64,000 nucleotides of DNA from Geotrypetes seraphini (GCF_902459505.1 NC_047096.1:14412501-14476500); one strand, 5' to 3'. Positions 51,213 through 62,154 are shown, counted from the first letter of the stretch. Notes: generated from the sequence alone by a model not told the origin. Numbers and translations: made by a program.

Positions 51213-52059
51213 TTCGGTACCATTTGACTGCAGCATTTTACATTCAGCTAAGTATCTGGAGGGACACATGATTAAGATTTATACTGCCTGTTTTTGAGTC
51301 ACTGGGCTCAGGCATTCGGGGCATTACAGGACAGACGATTCCCTGCCTTTTCACTATTGATTGATTTATTGCACACTGTTTGCACTGAATTTGCACTTAT
51401 TAAAGCGGCTGGCGGGAGTAGTATTTTCTGCTCAGGGTTTGCCAGCTCTGCTTTTTGAAGCATCAGAGCTGCTCCGTTGAACTGTTCTTAAGAGCTTTCA
51501 AACCCACGCTAAGGGCGCTCCTTATTTCATAAATTTAAACTTGTATTGTGTTATTTAGTGTGGAGGCTAGGGAATCGTATTGCCTTCCAGGCAGGCAAAT
51601 GGAACGATTGGCTTAGTAACGTTATCACGCTCTCCTCATCCTACTTCAATTTTAGAAAACTGGTAAAAATGAGTTTGTTCAATCGATTTGTAAACTAAGA
51701 TTCTATACTGCTCTTCTTATTCAACCAGTAACCCTAAGAACTATATAGTTTTCCAATTCTTTCATTATGTAAGATTGTATTGTTGACTTTGATTGTAACA
51801 AACAAAAAACAAAAGGAATTGACCCCAAAATATCCACAAAGAAGAAAATCCAGAGAAAACCAAAAAAACTCTGTGGAGTGACGATGTTCCCAAATAGACT
51901 TTATTTGAAAGTATCAAAGTTCCAAAGGTACACTGAACTCATCCACATAAAAGTAAATCATCCACATAAAAATAAATCATCTACATAAAAGTAAATCATC
52001 CACATAAAAATAAATCATCTACATAAGAGCCTTAAAGGACCTAGTCCGCTAGGGATACA

Positions 52060-52107
52060 GGACCCAACATGGTCCGCGTTTTGACAAAAAGTCTTCTTCA
52101 GGGGTCC
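52060..52107 (-). ncRNA. Hammerhead-like motif i
   Basis: Minus strand: GGACCC...GGGTCC, core CTGAAGA intact, stem II GAC-TTTTT-GTC, AAAA in place of GAAA, stem III ACGC...ATGT, T. One core base changed. Confidence 0.5.
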
Positions 52108-52165
52108 CTGGGGGTCCTATAAAGGTGAGTACTTGGGAAACAATTGTGTGGTGAGCCGGAAGTGA

Positions 52166-52211
52166 GACCCCTGAAGAAGACTTTTTGTCGAAACGCGGAC
52201 CGTGTTGGGTC
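52166..52211 (+). ncRNA. Hammerhead-like motif j
   Basis: Plus strand: GACCC (52166-52170) pairs GGGTC (52207-52211). CTGAAGA at 52171-52177, stem II GAC-TTTTT-GTC, GAAA at 52190-52193, stem III ACGC/GTGT with one G-U, then T. All invariant bases are present. Confidence 0.6.
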
Positions 52212-52530
52212 CTGTATCCCTAGCGGACTAGGTCCTTTAAGGCTCTTATGTAGATGATTTATTTTTATGTGGATGATTTACTTTTATGTAGATGATTTAT
52301 TTTTATGTGAATGATTTACTTTTATGTGGATGATTTTAGTGTACCTTTGGAACTTTGATACTTTCAAATAAAGTCCATTTGGGAACATCGTCACTCCAGA
52401 GTTTTTTTGGTTTTCTCTGACTTTGATTGTAACCTCTTCGCCGATTGTCCAGCGCTTCTTGATGTAAACCGCCTCGAACTTCCATGGCTTTGGCGGTATA
52501 TAAGAATAAAATTATTATTATAATGTCCTA

Positions 52531-53000
52531 GGGCACACCCAGTCCATATTATTGTGTCTTTTAAGCACTTATTTTTTCCCCTTTTGGAGCATTTTTGTAT
52601 TAGATTTGGATCTAGCCATACTCCTAGGTTTGTTTCTCACTCCGTCCGTGGATGATTTTATGGTGCTGCCATTCAGAGTTAGTTGGTAACTTGGGCTGTT
52701 CTCTCCCCATTTGTTGATTAGAAGTAGTTCTGTTTTTTTCTCCGTTGGCTACTAGTCCCGAGGTACATATATAATTACAGCTTTCTATAAATTACACATG
52801 CGAGAGTCTGGTCTAGACTCCACCTCTGTGTACATCTACCTGCAAAACAGATGCTATAAAAAATACATGTATATGTCTGGAAATTTACGTTTTTTTAGGA
52901 ATGTAGTACAGTCTGGGAGATTGTTAAAAACTTCTTTTTATCACCAAGGCATTTAATTGAGAAGAAGAGTTTTGAATTCTGATGCTGCCAATGCATTTTA
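52531..53000. other. No recognised feature
   Basis: 'tttccccttttggagcattt' near 52570 resembles a repeat end but was not matched elsewhere in the window. Confidence 0.3.
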
Positions 53001-53008
53001 GCTGCTAT

Positions 53009-53926
53009 TAGAGAAAGATACTTGGACACATTTTTCCCCGTCCCCGCGGGAACTCAATTTCTCTGTCCTGTCCTCACGAGTTTTGTCACTGTTCCTGTCC
53101 CTGTAGAATTCCTGCAAGCTCGGCCTTAACCACAAAAGCCTTGAACACTTATGATTTTAAGGTGCTTGAGGTTTGTGCAGATGAGGACAGAGCTTAGGCA
53201 TTGGTGGAATGAGGCATTATGACATCACAATCTGAGCTCTAGAATGTTGCTACATATGATTTTAAAGTGTCTGAGGCTTGTGCGGATGAGGACGGAGCTT
53301 AGGCATTGGTGGAATGAGGCATTATGACATCACAATCTGCGCTCTAGAATGTTGCTACTTAGGATTTTAAAGTGTTTGAGGCTTATGCAGATGAGGACGG
53401 AGCTTAGGCATTGGTGGAATGAGGCATTATGACATCACAATCTGAGCTCTAGAATGTTGCTACTTATATGAATTTAAAGTGTTTGAGGCTTGTGCAGATG
53501 AGGACGGAGCTTAGGCATTGGAGGAATGAGGCATTTTGACATCACAATCTGAGCTCTAGAATGTTGCTACTTAGGATTTGAAAGTGTCTGAGGCTTGTGC
53601 AGATGAGGACGGAGCTTAGGCATTAGTGGAATGAAGCATTATGACATCACAATCTGAGCTCTAGAATGTTGCTACTTAGGATTTTAAAGTGTTTGAGGCT
53701 TGTGCAGATGAGGTCAGAGCTTAAGCATTGGTGGAATGAGGATTATGACATCACAATCTGAGCTCTAGAATGGTGCTACTGATTATTTTAAGGTGTTTGA
53801 GGCTTGTGCAGATGAGGACGGAGCTTGCAGGAATGGGGCAGGGACTGGAAAAGAACTCTCTGGGACGGGACAGGAAATTGAGTTCCCGCGAGGATGGGGA
53901 AAAATTTGTCCCCGTGCCATTCTCTA
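53009..53926. mobile_element. hAT-like element enclosing a 105-bp minisatellite
   Basis: Left 'tagagaaagatacttggaca...ccgcgggaactcaatttc', right 'gaaattgagttcccgcgagg...gtgccattctcta': inverted ends of about 90 bp. The flanks GCTGCTAT and GTTGCTGT agree at 6 of 8. The centre is a tandem array. Confidence 0.6.
53145..53830 (+). repeat. Minisatellite, 105-bp unit, about 6.5 copies
   Basis: 'gacatcacaatctg' recurs at 53221, 53326, 53431, 53538, 53643 and 53747, i.e. every 104-107 bp. Units are roughly 90-97 percent alike by eye and include 'ggtggaatgaggcattatga'. Confidence 0.9.
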
Positions 53927-53967
53927 GTTGCTGTCCAGTTAGGTGGAAGAACTAGCTTGAATGTAGA

Positions 53968-54323
53968 AACGCTGCCCCAGACATCCCCCAGACCTTACCT
54001 GGTGGTCTAGTGGTGATGCGGGGCAGGAGTGATCTTCCTACGCTCCTGCCCCGTGCAAAGCCATCATCAAAATGGCCACCATGAGTTCCCGTTGTAGTCT
54101 TGAGAACGGGAACTCACAGCAGCTATTTTGATGATGGCTTTGCACGGGGCAGGAGCGTAAGAAGATCGCTCCCGCCTCGCGTCACCGCTAGACCACCGGG
54201 TAAGGTCGAGGATGCAGGAGGGAGGCCGGAGTGGGTCAGCACCAGCCCCAAAAATTATTCGCAATTTTTCCTATTCGTGGGCCAGCTCTGCCCCGAAGCC
54301 CCGTGAATATTGAGGGTCTGCTG
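53968..54323. mobile_element. Tigger-like MITE, left-truncated
   Basis: Hairpin 'tcctacgctcctgccccgtg' with 'cacggggcaggagcgtaaga', then right end GAATATTGAGGGTCTGCTG followed by TA. Related to 34628-35072. Confidence 0.5.
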
Positions 54324-54699
54324 TAGTCAGTCTATAGAATAGTCATCATTGTAAGATTGAGAATTATTAATTGTTAGCGCCTAATTACTGGCACTAATTG
54401 ACTCATGATTCAATTAAATTGAAAATCAGACTTGAATGGCACTCAGAATTTCACAAAGGAAAAATTAAATCATTAGTCAGACGTATCCCAGCTGCATGTT
54501 TTTCCTCTAATATTCATCATTGCATATATCTCATGAGCCAACCTCCTGTCTTATATTAAATGATCCAGTGATGTTTTTTGAAGGACCTTTATTTTATATT
54601 TTTAAAGCACCCAGAGGCAGAATCGCTCCAGCCAGAACTATTGCTTGTCCTTAAAACATTTTTAAATAACGGTACTAGCACCTCCTCTCCCCCCACCCC

Positions 54700-55296
54700 C
54701 CGAGGCTACGGGCGCTGCTCCATACCCCCCTCCCGCGATCCGGCATCCCCCTGCGAATCAGTATTCTCTCCCCCCCCCGCTCACGTCACCCCCATCCCCC
54801 GCAATTCTACATCCCCCCCCGAGCACCGAAACGAAATCCCTTACCCCGATTGGGCACCGGCACCAGCACCAACCGCATAGGACATGCCAGTGCCAGTGCC
54901 CGAAGATCCTCCCTCTTCTGGGCTGGGCGGTGCGTCGGAGATCCTCCCTCTTGCCTGTGTTGGGCTGGGCCTTGAGCATTTGCGCATGCTCAAGGCCTTC
55001 TGGTCTCGCTCTCTCCGAGATTCTCAGATTCAGAATCTCGGAGAGAGCGAGGCCAGAAGGCCTTGAGCATGCGCAAATGCTCAAGGCCCAGTCCAGCCCA
55101 GCACAGGCAAGAGGGAGGATCTCCGACGCACCGCCCAGCCCAGAAGAGGGAGGTCTTCGGGGGGGATGCTGGGTCGCGGGGGATGGTGCTCGTAAATCGA
55201 ATCAAACTCGGTTTCCGAGGCGCCGATTTTGTGAATGTTTTGCTCGTCTTGCAAAACACTCGCAAACCGGTACACTCGTAAACCGAGGTTTGACTG
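54700..55296. mobile_element. Mariner-type MITE, copy 4
   Basis: Right end AAACCGAGGTTTGACTG then TA. Central palindrome about 54895-55145 ('gcgcatgctcaaggccttct' and complement). Left terminus lost in C-rich sequence. Confidence 0.55.
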
Positions 55297-55309
55297 TATT
55301 CCATTGACA

Positions 55310-55790
55310 ATCAGTAATCTATTCTAACTCAAGATTTCATCTTTGGCGGTGTAGAAATTTTTAAAATAAATAAATTGTACTTCTAATGTCTCCTTAACTC
55401 TTCCCTGTGAAAGACTCTTCACCCACTCAATCTTCTCCTCCTGTTTACCGATTCCTTACTCCTTAATTCTTCCCTCTTTTTACCTGTCACTCAAACTGTA
55501 CGCCTTGCACAGGCATACAGCGACTCACAATTTGTAGGTGAGATTAGATTAATGTTCTAGTTTAATATTTATCATTGCGTTATGTTTAACTGGGTTTGTT
55601 CCCAGTAATAGAAATATATTGTTATCTGCCGTGAAAACATAGAAACATAGAAAAAGACGGCAGATAAGGGCCGCGGCCCATCTAGTCTGCCCACCCTAAT
55701 GACCCTCCCCTATTTAACTATAGAAACAGACTCGTAAGGGCTCTGGCGGAATATAAGTCCGAATGAAATGTAAAGTAATGTAATATAATT
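55310..55790. mobile_element. L2-like tails with a CR1 tail inserted
   Basis: 'tttggcggtgtagaaatttt' near 55340 and 'ctctggcggaatataagtcc' near 55740 are L2-like ends (plus). 55636-55728 is a minus-strand CR1 3' end ('aacatagaaacatagaaaaa', 'ggccgcggcccatctagtct'). Confidence 0.5.
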
Positions 55791-56154
55791 TTTTTAGAAA
55801 TGCTAGTAGTTTAAAAATGTTTTAAGAACCAAAGTCAAATACAGGCAATCATCTGCTGGCTGGAGCGATTCTGCCTCTGAGGGTGCTTTAAAAATATAAA
55901 ATAAAGGTCCTTCAAAAAACATCACTGGATCATTTGACATAAGACAAAAGATTGGTTCATGAAGCATGTGCAATGGTGAATATTAGATAAAGATATGCAG
56001 CTGGGTTATGTATGACTAATCAATTGAATTGCAGGCAGAACTGTGAGCACCATATATTGAATTCGGAGAATAATGGTTATGCTTTTCTGTTCATCCAATT
56101 AGGTCATGAAAGCCAAGAACTTTCCCAGTTCAGTGCTCTCTAATTCCAATGGAC

Positions 56155-56468
56155 CAGTGTCCTGCAAACTTTCTCGAGCTGCGGCACACTAAAGGTAGTG
56201 ACCGCAGCTCGAGGCATACGGACGTGCACGGGCGTCGCCATGATGATGTCACACGCATGTGTGACATCATCATGTTGGCCTCCGAGCATGCGTGAAGGCC
56301 CTTCAGACGGGCCCCAAGACACCAGGTGGGGGTTGCCAGCAGGGAAGAAGGCTGGAGAGAAAAGGCGCTGGCTGATTGCCTACAGGACATGATTCTCACC
56401 GCAAGTGGTATGGTCCTCTATTCAGTCAGACGGTGCCTCAGGAGGCACACAGTTTGAGATACACTGCA
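56155..56468. mobile_element. hAT-like MITE
   Basis: CAGTGTCCTGCAAACTTTCT at the left, CACAGTTTGAGATACACTG at the right. Internal hairpin 'atgatgatgtcacacgc/gcatgtgtgacatcatcat'. Confidence 0.6.
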
Positions 56469-56791
56469 ATGGACAATATACATGATAAATTTTGTCTTGA
56501 CATACACGACTAAAAGAAATCCAAAGCTAGATTCTACACAAATAACATGAGGCAAAAGAGCAAAACTCCATGTGGAAAAGATCAACCGGACTTTTTATGT
56601 AGCATTTAGAAGATACTACAGAGTCTTCCGCCATTTTTTGAACGAGTTAGCCATTCTTTTGAATGAGTAAGCCCTCCGTCGGCGTTTCTGGACTCCTCTC
56701 TTTGGATAGGACTTCTTCGTGACATGGTTCGATCCACCCCCGTACACTCAAGGACTTGGATTTCATTGTTGGTTTGTCATTTACCATTTTG

Positions 56792-56841
56792 GGACTCCTG
56801 ACGCAGGCACTTCTCGCCAAAAGGCGGTTCACGTCGAGTCC
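56792..56841 (+). ncRNA. Hammerhead-like motif k (relic with GTC site)
   Basis: 50 nt, stem I GGACTC/GAGTCC perfect over 6 bp. Core CTGACGC (last base off), stem II GGC/GCC, AAAA for GAAA, 3' side ACGTC giving a GTC cleavage triplet. Same length and order as motif h. Probably inactive. Confidence 0.5.
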
Positions 56842-56988
56842 ATGACTTGGACAAACCAAGAAAATCCAACAAATGCGGTGAGCCAAGGACAAGGAAGAAG
56901 AACTCCAGACTGACGTACAAGATGCAGGCAAGGTGTATTATAAACAAACCAACAAACTGTTGTTACAAATATACCACTTTATACAAAA

Positions 56989-57440
56989 CTAGTCTTATAG
57001 CCCGTTACATTAATGGGTGCTAGAATATATGTGTGTGTGTCTGTCTTTATTTCTTTCTCTCTCTCTCTCCTTAGCCGCTTTCTGTATTTCTGTCTTTCTT
57101 TCTTTCTTTTTCCTTGGCTGTCTACCACCATCCCTTGCCTGCTCCCCCTGTCCATTCTCCCTTCCTTTTACCTCCCCTGTGTCCACCACCATCCCTTCAC
57201 TGCTCCCCTTATCCAGCAGCAGCCCTTCTTCCTTTGTTTTATCTCCCCCCTGCTAGAATATATGTCTGTCTGTCTTTCTTTCTGTCTCTCTCCCTGCCCC
57301 TGTCTCTTTCTTCTTTTCTTTCTGCTCCCTCCCTTCCACTATCTGCCTTTCTTTCTATCTGTCTCTCTCCCTACCCCCTATGCAGCAGCATTTCTCTCCC
57401 CCCCTCCACTTCCCTGTGCAGTTGTGTCAGATCCGTGAGG
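56989..57440 (-). mobile_element. Helitron 3' part, minus strand
   Basis: Read on the minus strand it ends with the ACCCATTAATGTAACGGGCT hairpin region then CTAG|T at 56989. Upstream is a purine-rich stretch (pyrimidine-rich on plus: tctttctttct, ctgtctctctccc) as in copies 2 and 3. No 5' end found. Confidence 0.6.
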
Positions 57441-58690
57441 AGGAGTGAAGTGGCTTGGAATTGAGTGTGCTGAATCCTAGGAAAGGTGGCAGTCGGGGGA
57501 GTAAGTGTGCCAGATTGGGGGTGGAATGGGAGCAGGGCAGTTGGGGAGATACAGTAAAAAAAAGGATGTTTATGGGTGAAGGTAGAGTTTTGAAAGTGGT
57601 CACTGAGGGAGAAGTTGGGAAACAAATGAATTGGATGGGAGGAGGGAGATAGTTTTGGTGTCTGTCAGAGCAGTGGAAGGAAAGAGCAATTGAGTGAATG
57701 TCTCAGCAGTTGAGGATGGGAAACAGTTTTGAAGTGTGTGTGTCACATGGAGCCAGGGCAGTAGAGAATCTGGGTCAGACTGAGAGAGAGTGTCTGATCA
57801 GGAGTAGTGGTTGGAAAATAAATGTGGATGGAGGGATTGGGAGAGTGTGAATCAGATGGAGAGAGGAAGGGAATTGGATTAGTGGGAACATTAATTAGTG
57901 GGAGAGGCAGTAAGGAATGATTAGTGAGTTTGCTAAGACATTGGCGAGTAATAAATGTGTAGTGGGAGGAGGGGAGGAGTCTGGGTCGGAAGCATACTGG
58001 ATGAGTGTGAAGGGAGGTATTTGGGTGATGAATGAGCCCTGTCAATTTGAGGAGAAGGTGAGGTTGGTGTTTATGCTGCATCAGCCAAGTCCAGCAGGTG
58101 AAAACTACTGAACTCAATGAGTCGCACTGTGTTTTCCCTTGGAAGTTGTTCTGTGGGGGAGAAGGGGGAGGGAAGCACAGGCATCGGAGGGAAGCCTTCT
58201 GGGTCAGCTTCGGTGGAGGGGGGAATGCAGGAAGGAGGGCATGGGATCTCCGGCGGCAGTCATTAAGGAGGAAGAGGGGGCAGGAGACTGCTGCAATGCT
58301 GCGTACCCCCAAACAAGTGGCTTGAGAAACTCTGCTCTAGGCATCCCTACGTCTCAAATCCCAGATTTCTATCAGCCCTCCACCCCAGTCATGGGTACCA
58401 GAGTGGACCTATATCCAATATGACCAGAATTTAGGCTTGAACGAGAACACCCCCATCACCAAAGCAAGGATTAAAGCTTGTCCTCAGCCTTGCCCTCCAC
58501 ACTTGAGGAAAAAAAATACAAAGTGCCTTCTCCAATGCATCAGGACCTTCTCAGCTTCAGAACAGAAGGCGTCCTTAATCTATTCTGAATATATTTTCCT
58601 GGGGCATGACATTGTTCTGCAGATTATCTGTTTGGTTAATGCTTTCGCTTCTCATGTGATCACTGTGAGGGAGGTACAACTCTAACTCAT
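57441..58690. other. G-rich and anonymous sequence, no gene recognised
   Basis: 57450-58300 is purine-rich on the plus strand with many 'gtgtgagtgag' words and no clear period. A 189-codon minus-strand frame here is low-complexity and carries no domain signature. Confidence 0.35.
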
Positions 58691-59130
58691 CTGCACAAAA
58701 AGCCAGTTTGTGAGTTTGGCAGACTGTGCATCGTAAACTGCTGGCCACAATCAAAACACCAAGTGCACCAGGGTCACTCATTGATGCAGCAAACTGGGAA
58801 CCAGTATTCCACCACCAAGGAACTTATACAGTGTGGTTAGCAGGGCATCCAAGCTCCACTAGTCATACGAAAAATGGTATTAAGCAACACACTGCCAAGG
58901 CCCTAACAGCCGTAGTGACAATAGTTCTTAGAGACCTGCTGGAAAGACAACCAGGACCCAGGAGCAGCCATTGCAGGAAAAGGCGGGGCCATCATAGAGG
59001 GAGGAAGTGACATAGACGCCACTGTATTCTTAACAGATGTTCAACTGACTCTCTCCCTGGGCATGCTTCAGACTCCAAGTGTCGGCTAATCCAGAACAAC
59101 TGAAGTAGACACATCCCACTGCACCCTATT
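58691..59130 (+). other. Unidentified 94-codon frame, possible old coding fragment
   Basis: Plus-strand frame LLATIKTPSAPGSLIDAANW, EPVFHHQGTYTVWLAGH reads with mixed composition but matches no family I know. No start, splice or poly-A context. Confidence 0.2.
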
Positions 59131-59137
59131 GCCTTAG

Positions 59138-59733
59138 GCCTAGGTTCACTAAACTCTGTGTCCCCGATCGCTGTTGGGCGATTCGTGGCCGATTCACAAC
59201 AGTTCCTGCATTCCAATGATCTGATCGAATGCACGCCCACAGGCGATCGAGACGCGTGCGCAGGAATCGTTTCAACTTCATAAGCCCGCTCCGCGTTTAG
59301 GCAGTGACCCGGGGAAGCCCCGCCCACTTTCTGTTTCATAATGCCTACACAATCAGCGATACAGGGGGAAGGAGTTCCTCCGCCCCACAGAACGTAGTGC
59401 AACCAATCATGTTAGGTTCTACCTGTGGCTCTCGGCCCACTTCTGTTAATTCCTCCTCCCTCTCTCTCGAACTTGGCTGCAGTCTCCCGTGGGACAGAAA
59501 CTAAATTAAAAAACAGGAAGAGCTACAACCATTTCTGCTCTCTTACTAGTAAATGTCCCATCTTGCACAGTGCCTGATAACCAATAGCACCTGCAAGACT
59601 TACCTGACATTTCCCCTCATTTGCATGGCCGGATCGGATCGGAGACTGATCGGCCAGAAGGTTAGTGAATCGGGTCGGGGAACGTTCGCAAACTGGTCGG
59701 GACACGATCGGTGAGTTCAGTGAATTGAGCCCT
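59138..59733. mobile_element. DNA transposon-like repeat with GGTTCACTAAACT ends
   Basis: Left 'aggttcactaaactctgtgt' with 'ccgatcg'; right 'cgatcggtgagttcagtgaa' in inverted orientation. Internal GATCGG-rich words. Superfamily not assigned. Confidence 0.45.
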
Positions 59734-59825
59734 TAGTCTTCTATTCCTTGTTGTTAACTGTTATCTGTCTTGTGTATGTTACCTTGTGACCCGCGGGATA
59801 TAAATCAAATTAAATAAATAAGCAG

Positions 59826-60020
59826 GGGGGGGCGCATCCGATTCGTAGAGGGGGGGGGCAGCATTTGCGGGCGGGAGGGGGGGGGGCGATGCCACTTAGC
59901 AGGCAGGGGGACTCGCAAATCGAGTCAATGCTTTGTTTGCGAGTCATGATTTGCGAGAATGTTTTGCTCGTCTTGCAAAACACTCGCAAACCGGTGCACT
60001 CGTAAACCGAGGTTTGACTG
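59826..60020. mobile_element. Mariner-type MITE, right half (copy 5)
   Basis: G-rich start, then 'tgttttgctcgtcttgcaaa', ending CCGAGGTTTGACTG before TA. A LINE tail (59740-59825) abuts the missing left half. Confidence 0.55.
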
Positions 60021-60029
60021 TACTGTATA

Positions 60030-60440
60030 TTATTTGGTTAGTTTTATATCCTGTCCATACCAACGAGCTCAGAACAGGTAACAAGGCTGACACACATAAT
60101 GCATAAACAAACAAATTATGAATTTACAAGTGTACAGAACATTAGATATACAAAGTCGATAGACAGATAGAGTGAAATACGCCTACAAACACCCTCTGGA
60201 CATGCCCTCCAGCTCCAAACAGTCCGAAAATGATTCTACTCCTATTTCCTACCAAACCTACGAAACAAGCTGCCTCTACACATCAGACCTAGAGGGTCTT
60301 CTTATTTTCAGGAAAGCCATAAAAACCTACATCTTTGTCTTACAACCCCCCCTCACGACCTCAAGCTTTCCTTTCCTCATCCATCTACAATCTATCTCTG
60401 CAGATTACTCCACAGTCCACAACTATAGTGGTTGATGCTT
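60030..60440. mobile_element. SINE-like tail (minus) and L2-like fragment (plus)
   Basis: 60030-60130 has 'ttatatcctgtccataccaa' and 'ctcagaacaggtaac' (relative of 11845 and 25968). 60170-60440 has the L2-like C-terminal frame remnant LEGLLIFRKAIKTYIF. Confidence 0.45.
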
Positions 60441-61261
60441 AAAAACGTTTGATCAGTTAGTTGCTAGGCCCAATAATCTTGACAGAACTTGTACGATTAG
60501 ACAGGCTTCCCTTACTTCGCACCTCATCCACACGATTCTAAAGTCATTCCCCGAATAGGATAATCTGCATCCTATGCATTACATAAACAAATTCCTTATG
60601 TAACTTCGTAAGATAGATAGAAAGATAGAAGCATATTGAGAGAGGTGGAAGATGCCAATTAAAAAATCAAGATCAAATGAAGAAAGGGGGAGGGGTCACT
60701 AATACTGATCGTAACCGTGAGGCCAATGAACCAACATTATCTAATCAGTCACTAAAACTTCCCAGAAACAATAACAGAGAAACACAAAACGCAAGAGCAG
60801 ATCAGGACCATAGGATCCATCCAACCTTCCCAATTGATTTCCTTTTGAGTTTTCTACCATTGATATACTTTTTTTTTTTTTTCTAAAAACAGCTCAGACC
60901 AATGTACAGTTTAATAACACAGTATTCATTGCTTTACGTTGGAACTGGTAAAGAGTGGACTCCCCCTGCCCAACTGGTTGTGAGCAACTTGAGTCAGCTC
61001 CCTTCATTCACAACTGCGAAGGATTTGTACCGATCAATGGCAAACTAAAGGCAGCCTACTAGGTGTCAACATCTTAAACAAAAATTGTCAATTAGTAACG
61101 AGTATCATCTGGAACGTGCATCTTTTCCCATGATGTATAAAAAATGTACTTGGTGTACCTGGTATCAGTGCAATCACCACACACAATATAAATTTAAGAC
61201 ATCTATACAGAACCGAGTATTCACGTCTTATATTCACGTCTTAAGAGTCTTCAAGATTTCC
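60441..61261. other. No recognised feature
   Basis: Contains 'gggggaggggtcactaatac' (about 60687), echoed as 'gggggaggggtcactaacac' near 62130, so at least a small dispersed word is present. T-run at 60870-60881. Confidence 0.3.
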
Positions 61262-61775
61262 ATAATGAATGGAAACATAGAAACATGATGGCAGATAAAG
61301 GTCCAAATGACCCATCTAGTCATCCCATCCGCAGCATCTACTATCTCCTCTCCCTATTGGCTAAGGCTCTTAACATTTTGCATCTCCTCTTCCTATAGGC
61401 TAAGGCTCTTTACACCTGCATTGTGATGTCATAGAGCTTTATGATTATAAAAACACAGTAACATGACGGCAGATAAAGGCCAAATGGCCCATCTAGTCTG
61501 TCCATCCACAGTATCCACTATCTTCTCCTCTCCCTATTGGCTAAGTCTCTTAACATTTGCATCTCCTCTTCCTATAGGCTAAGGCTCTGTGCACCTGCAT
61601 TGTGAGGTCACAGAGCTGCCCATCCGCAGTAACCATTATCTCTTTCTCTCTCCGAGAGATCCCACATGTCTATCCCAGGCCCTCTTGAATTCAGACACAG
61701 TCTCTGTCTCCACCACCTCTTCTGGGAGACCGTTCCACGCATCTACCACCCTTTCTGTGAAAGATATATTTGTAT
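61262..61775 (-). mobile_element. CR1 LINE 3' end, minus, with duplicated tail module
   Basis: 'gcagataaag' units at 61291 and 61469 are 178 bp apart and share 'ctctccctattggctaa' and 'tcctcttcctataggctaag'. The coding remnant at 61640-61775 matches the CR1 C-terminus (minus: [14 protein letters not shown]-type). The same spacer occurs in the triplication at 50395-50560. Confidence 0.65.
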
Positions 61776-62154
61776 GGAAGTCAGCTGATGAACAAAACAG
61801 CTGCCCCTTTCCCCTTTGGGCTCATGTGCTCACAATGAATCAAAAGGGTGATGTGGTGCCCCCTCTCCCTCAGGCTCATTTGCATGCCTTGCCTCCTTTA
61901 CATCATTGAGAAAATCAGGACAATCGGACTAGTGCGTGGCCCTCAAGGTTCAGATTTCAAATAGGGTACTGGATATTTAAAAACGGAGAATCAATTCCTA
62001 AGGCAATAATCCCAACCAGGCTCTGTGTCACACCATCTCGAGCTCTTCCTGGTTTCCTAACTCCCTGAATGCCGTGGGAGGTAACAATGAGAAAAACCAA
62101 GACCAAAGACAAACCTGACGAAGACAAGGGGGAGGGGTCACTAACACTGACGAG

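Larger units (their letters stand above)
51800..52417. mobile_element. Inverted-dimer element with two hammerhead-like motifs and 16-bp target duplication
   Basis: TGACTTTGATTGTAAC is exact at 51784-51799 and 52418-52433. Inside, the left arm (about 51840-52140) and right arm (about 52166-52417) are inverted copies, each with one hammerhead-like motif, variable 'atccacataaaa' repeats and 'actttatttgaaagtatcaa'. There is no coding capacity. A short retrozyme-like or Penelope-linked element would fit, but that is inference. Confidence 0.7.
51500..52530 (+). mobile_element. L2-like LINE 3' end interrupted by the hammerhead-bearing element
   Basis: 'tagtgtggaggctagggaat' to 'gactttgattgtaac', then after the insertion 'ctcttcgccgattgtccagc' to 'tataagaataaaattattat', the L2-like tail. 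The tail matches the one near 31100 in layout. Confidence 0.6.
54440..56040. mobile_element. Inverted repeat of about 1.6 kb with insertions in its loop
   Basis: The left arm (about 54440-54690) returns inverted at about 55790-56040, for example 'atgttttttgaaggaccttt' with 'aaaggtccttcaaaaaacat'. The loop contains a mariner-type MITE and LINE tails. Confidence 0.6.

Noticed and set aside
53145-53830. CRISPR-like array
   Set aside because: Units are 105 bp with no distinct repeat and spacer parts, and the DNA is a vertebrate nuclear minisatellite.
56989-57440. A (TCTT)n microsatellite as an independent feature
   Set aside because: It is the pyrimidine-rich interior of a minus-strand Helitron, matching the purine-rich interiors of other copies.
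57743-58312. 189-codon minus-strand open frame
   Set aside because: Low-complexity translation of a purine-rich repeat tract; no start context, domain or codon bias.
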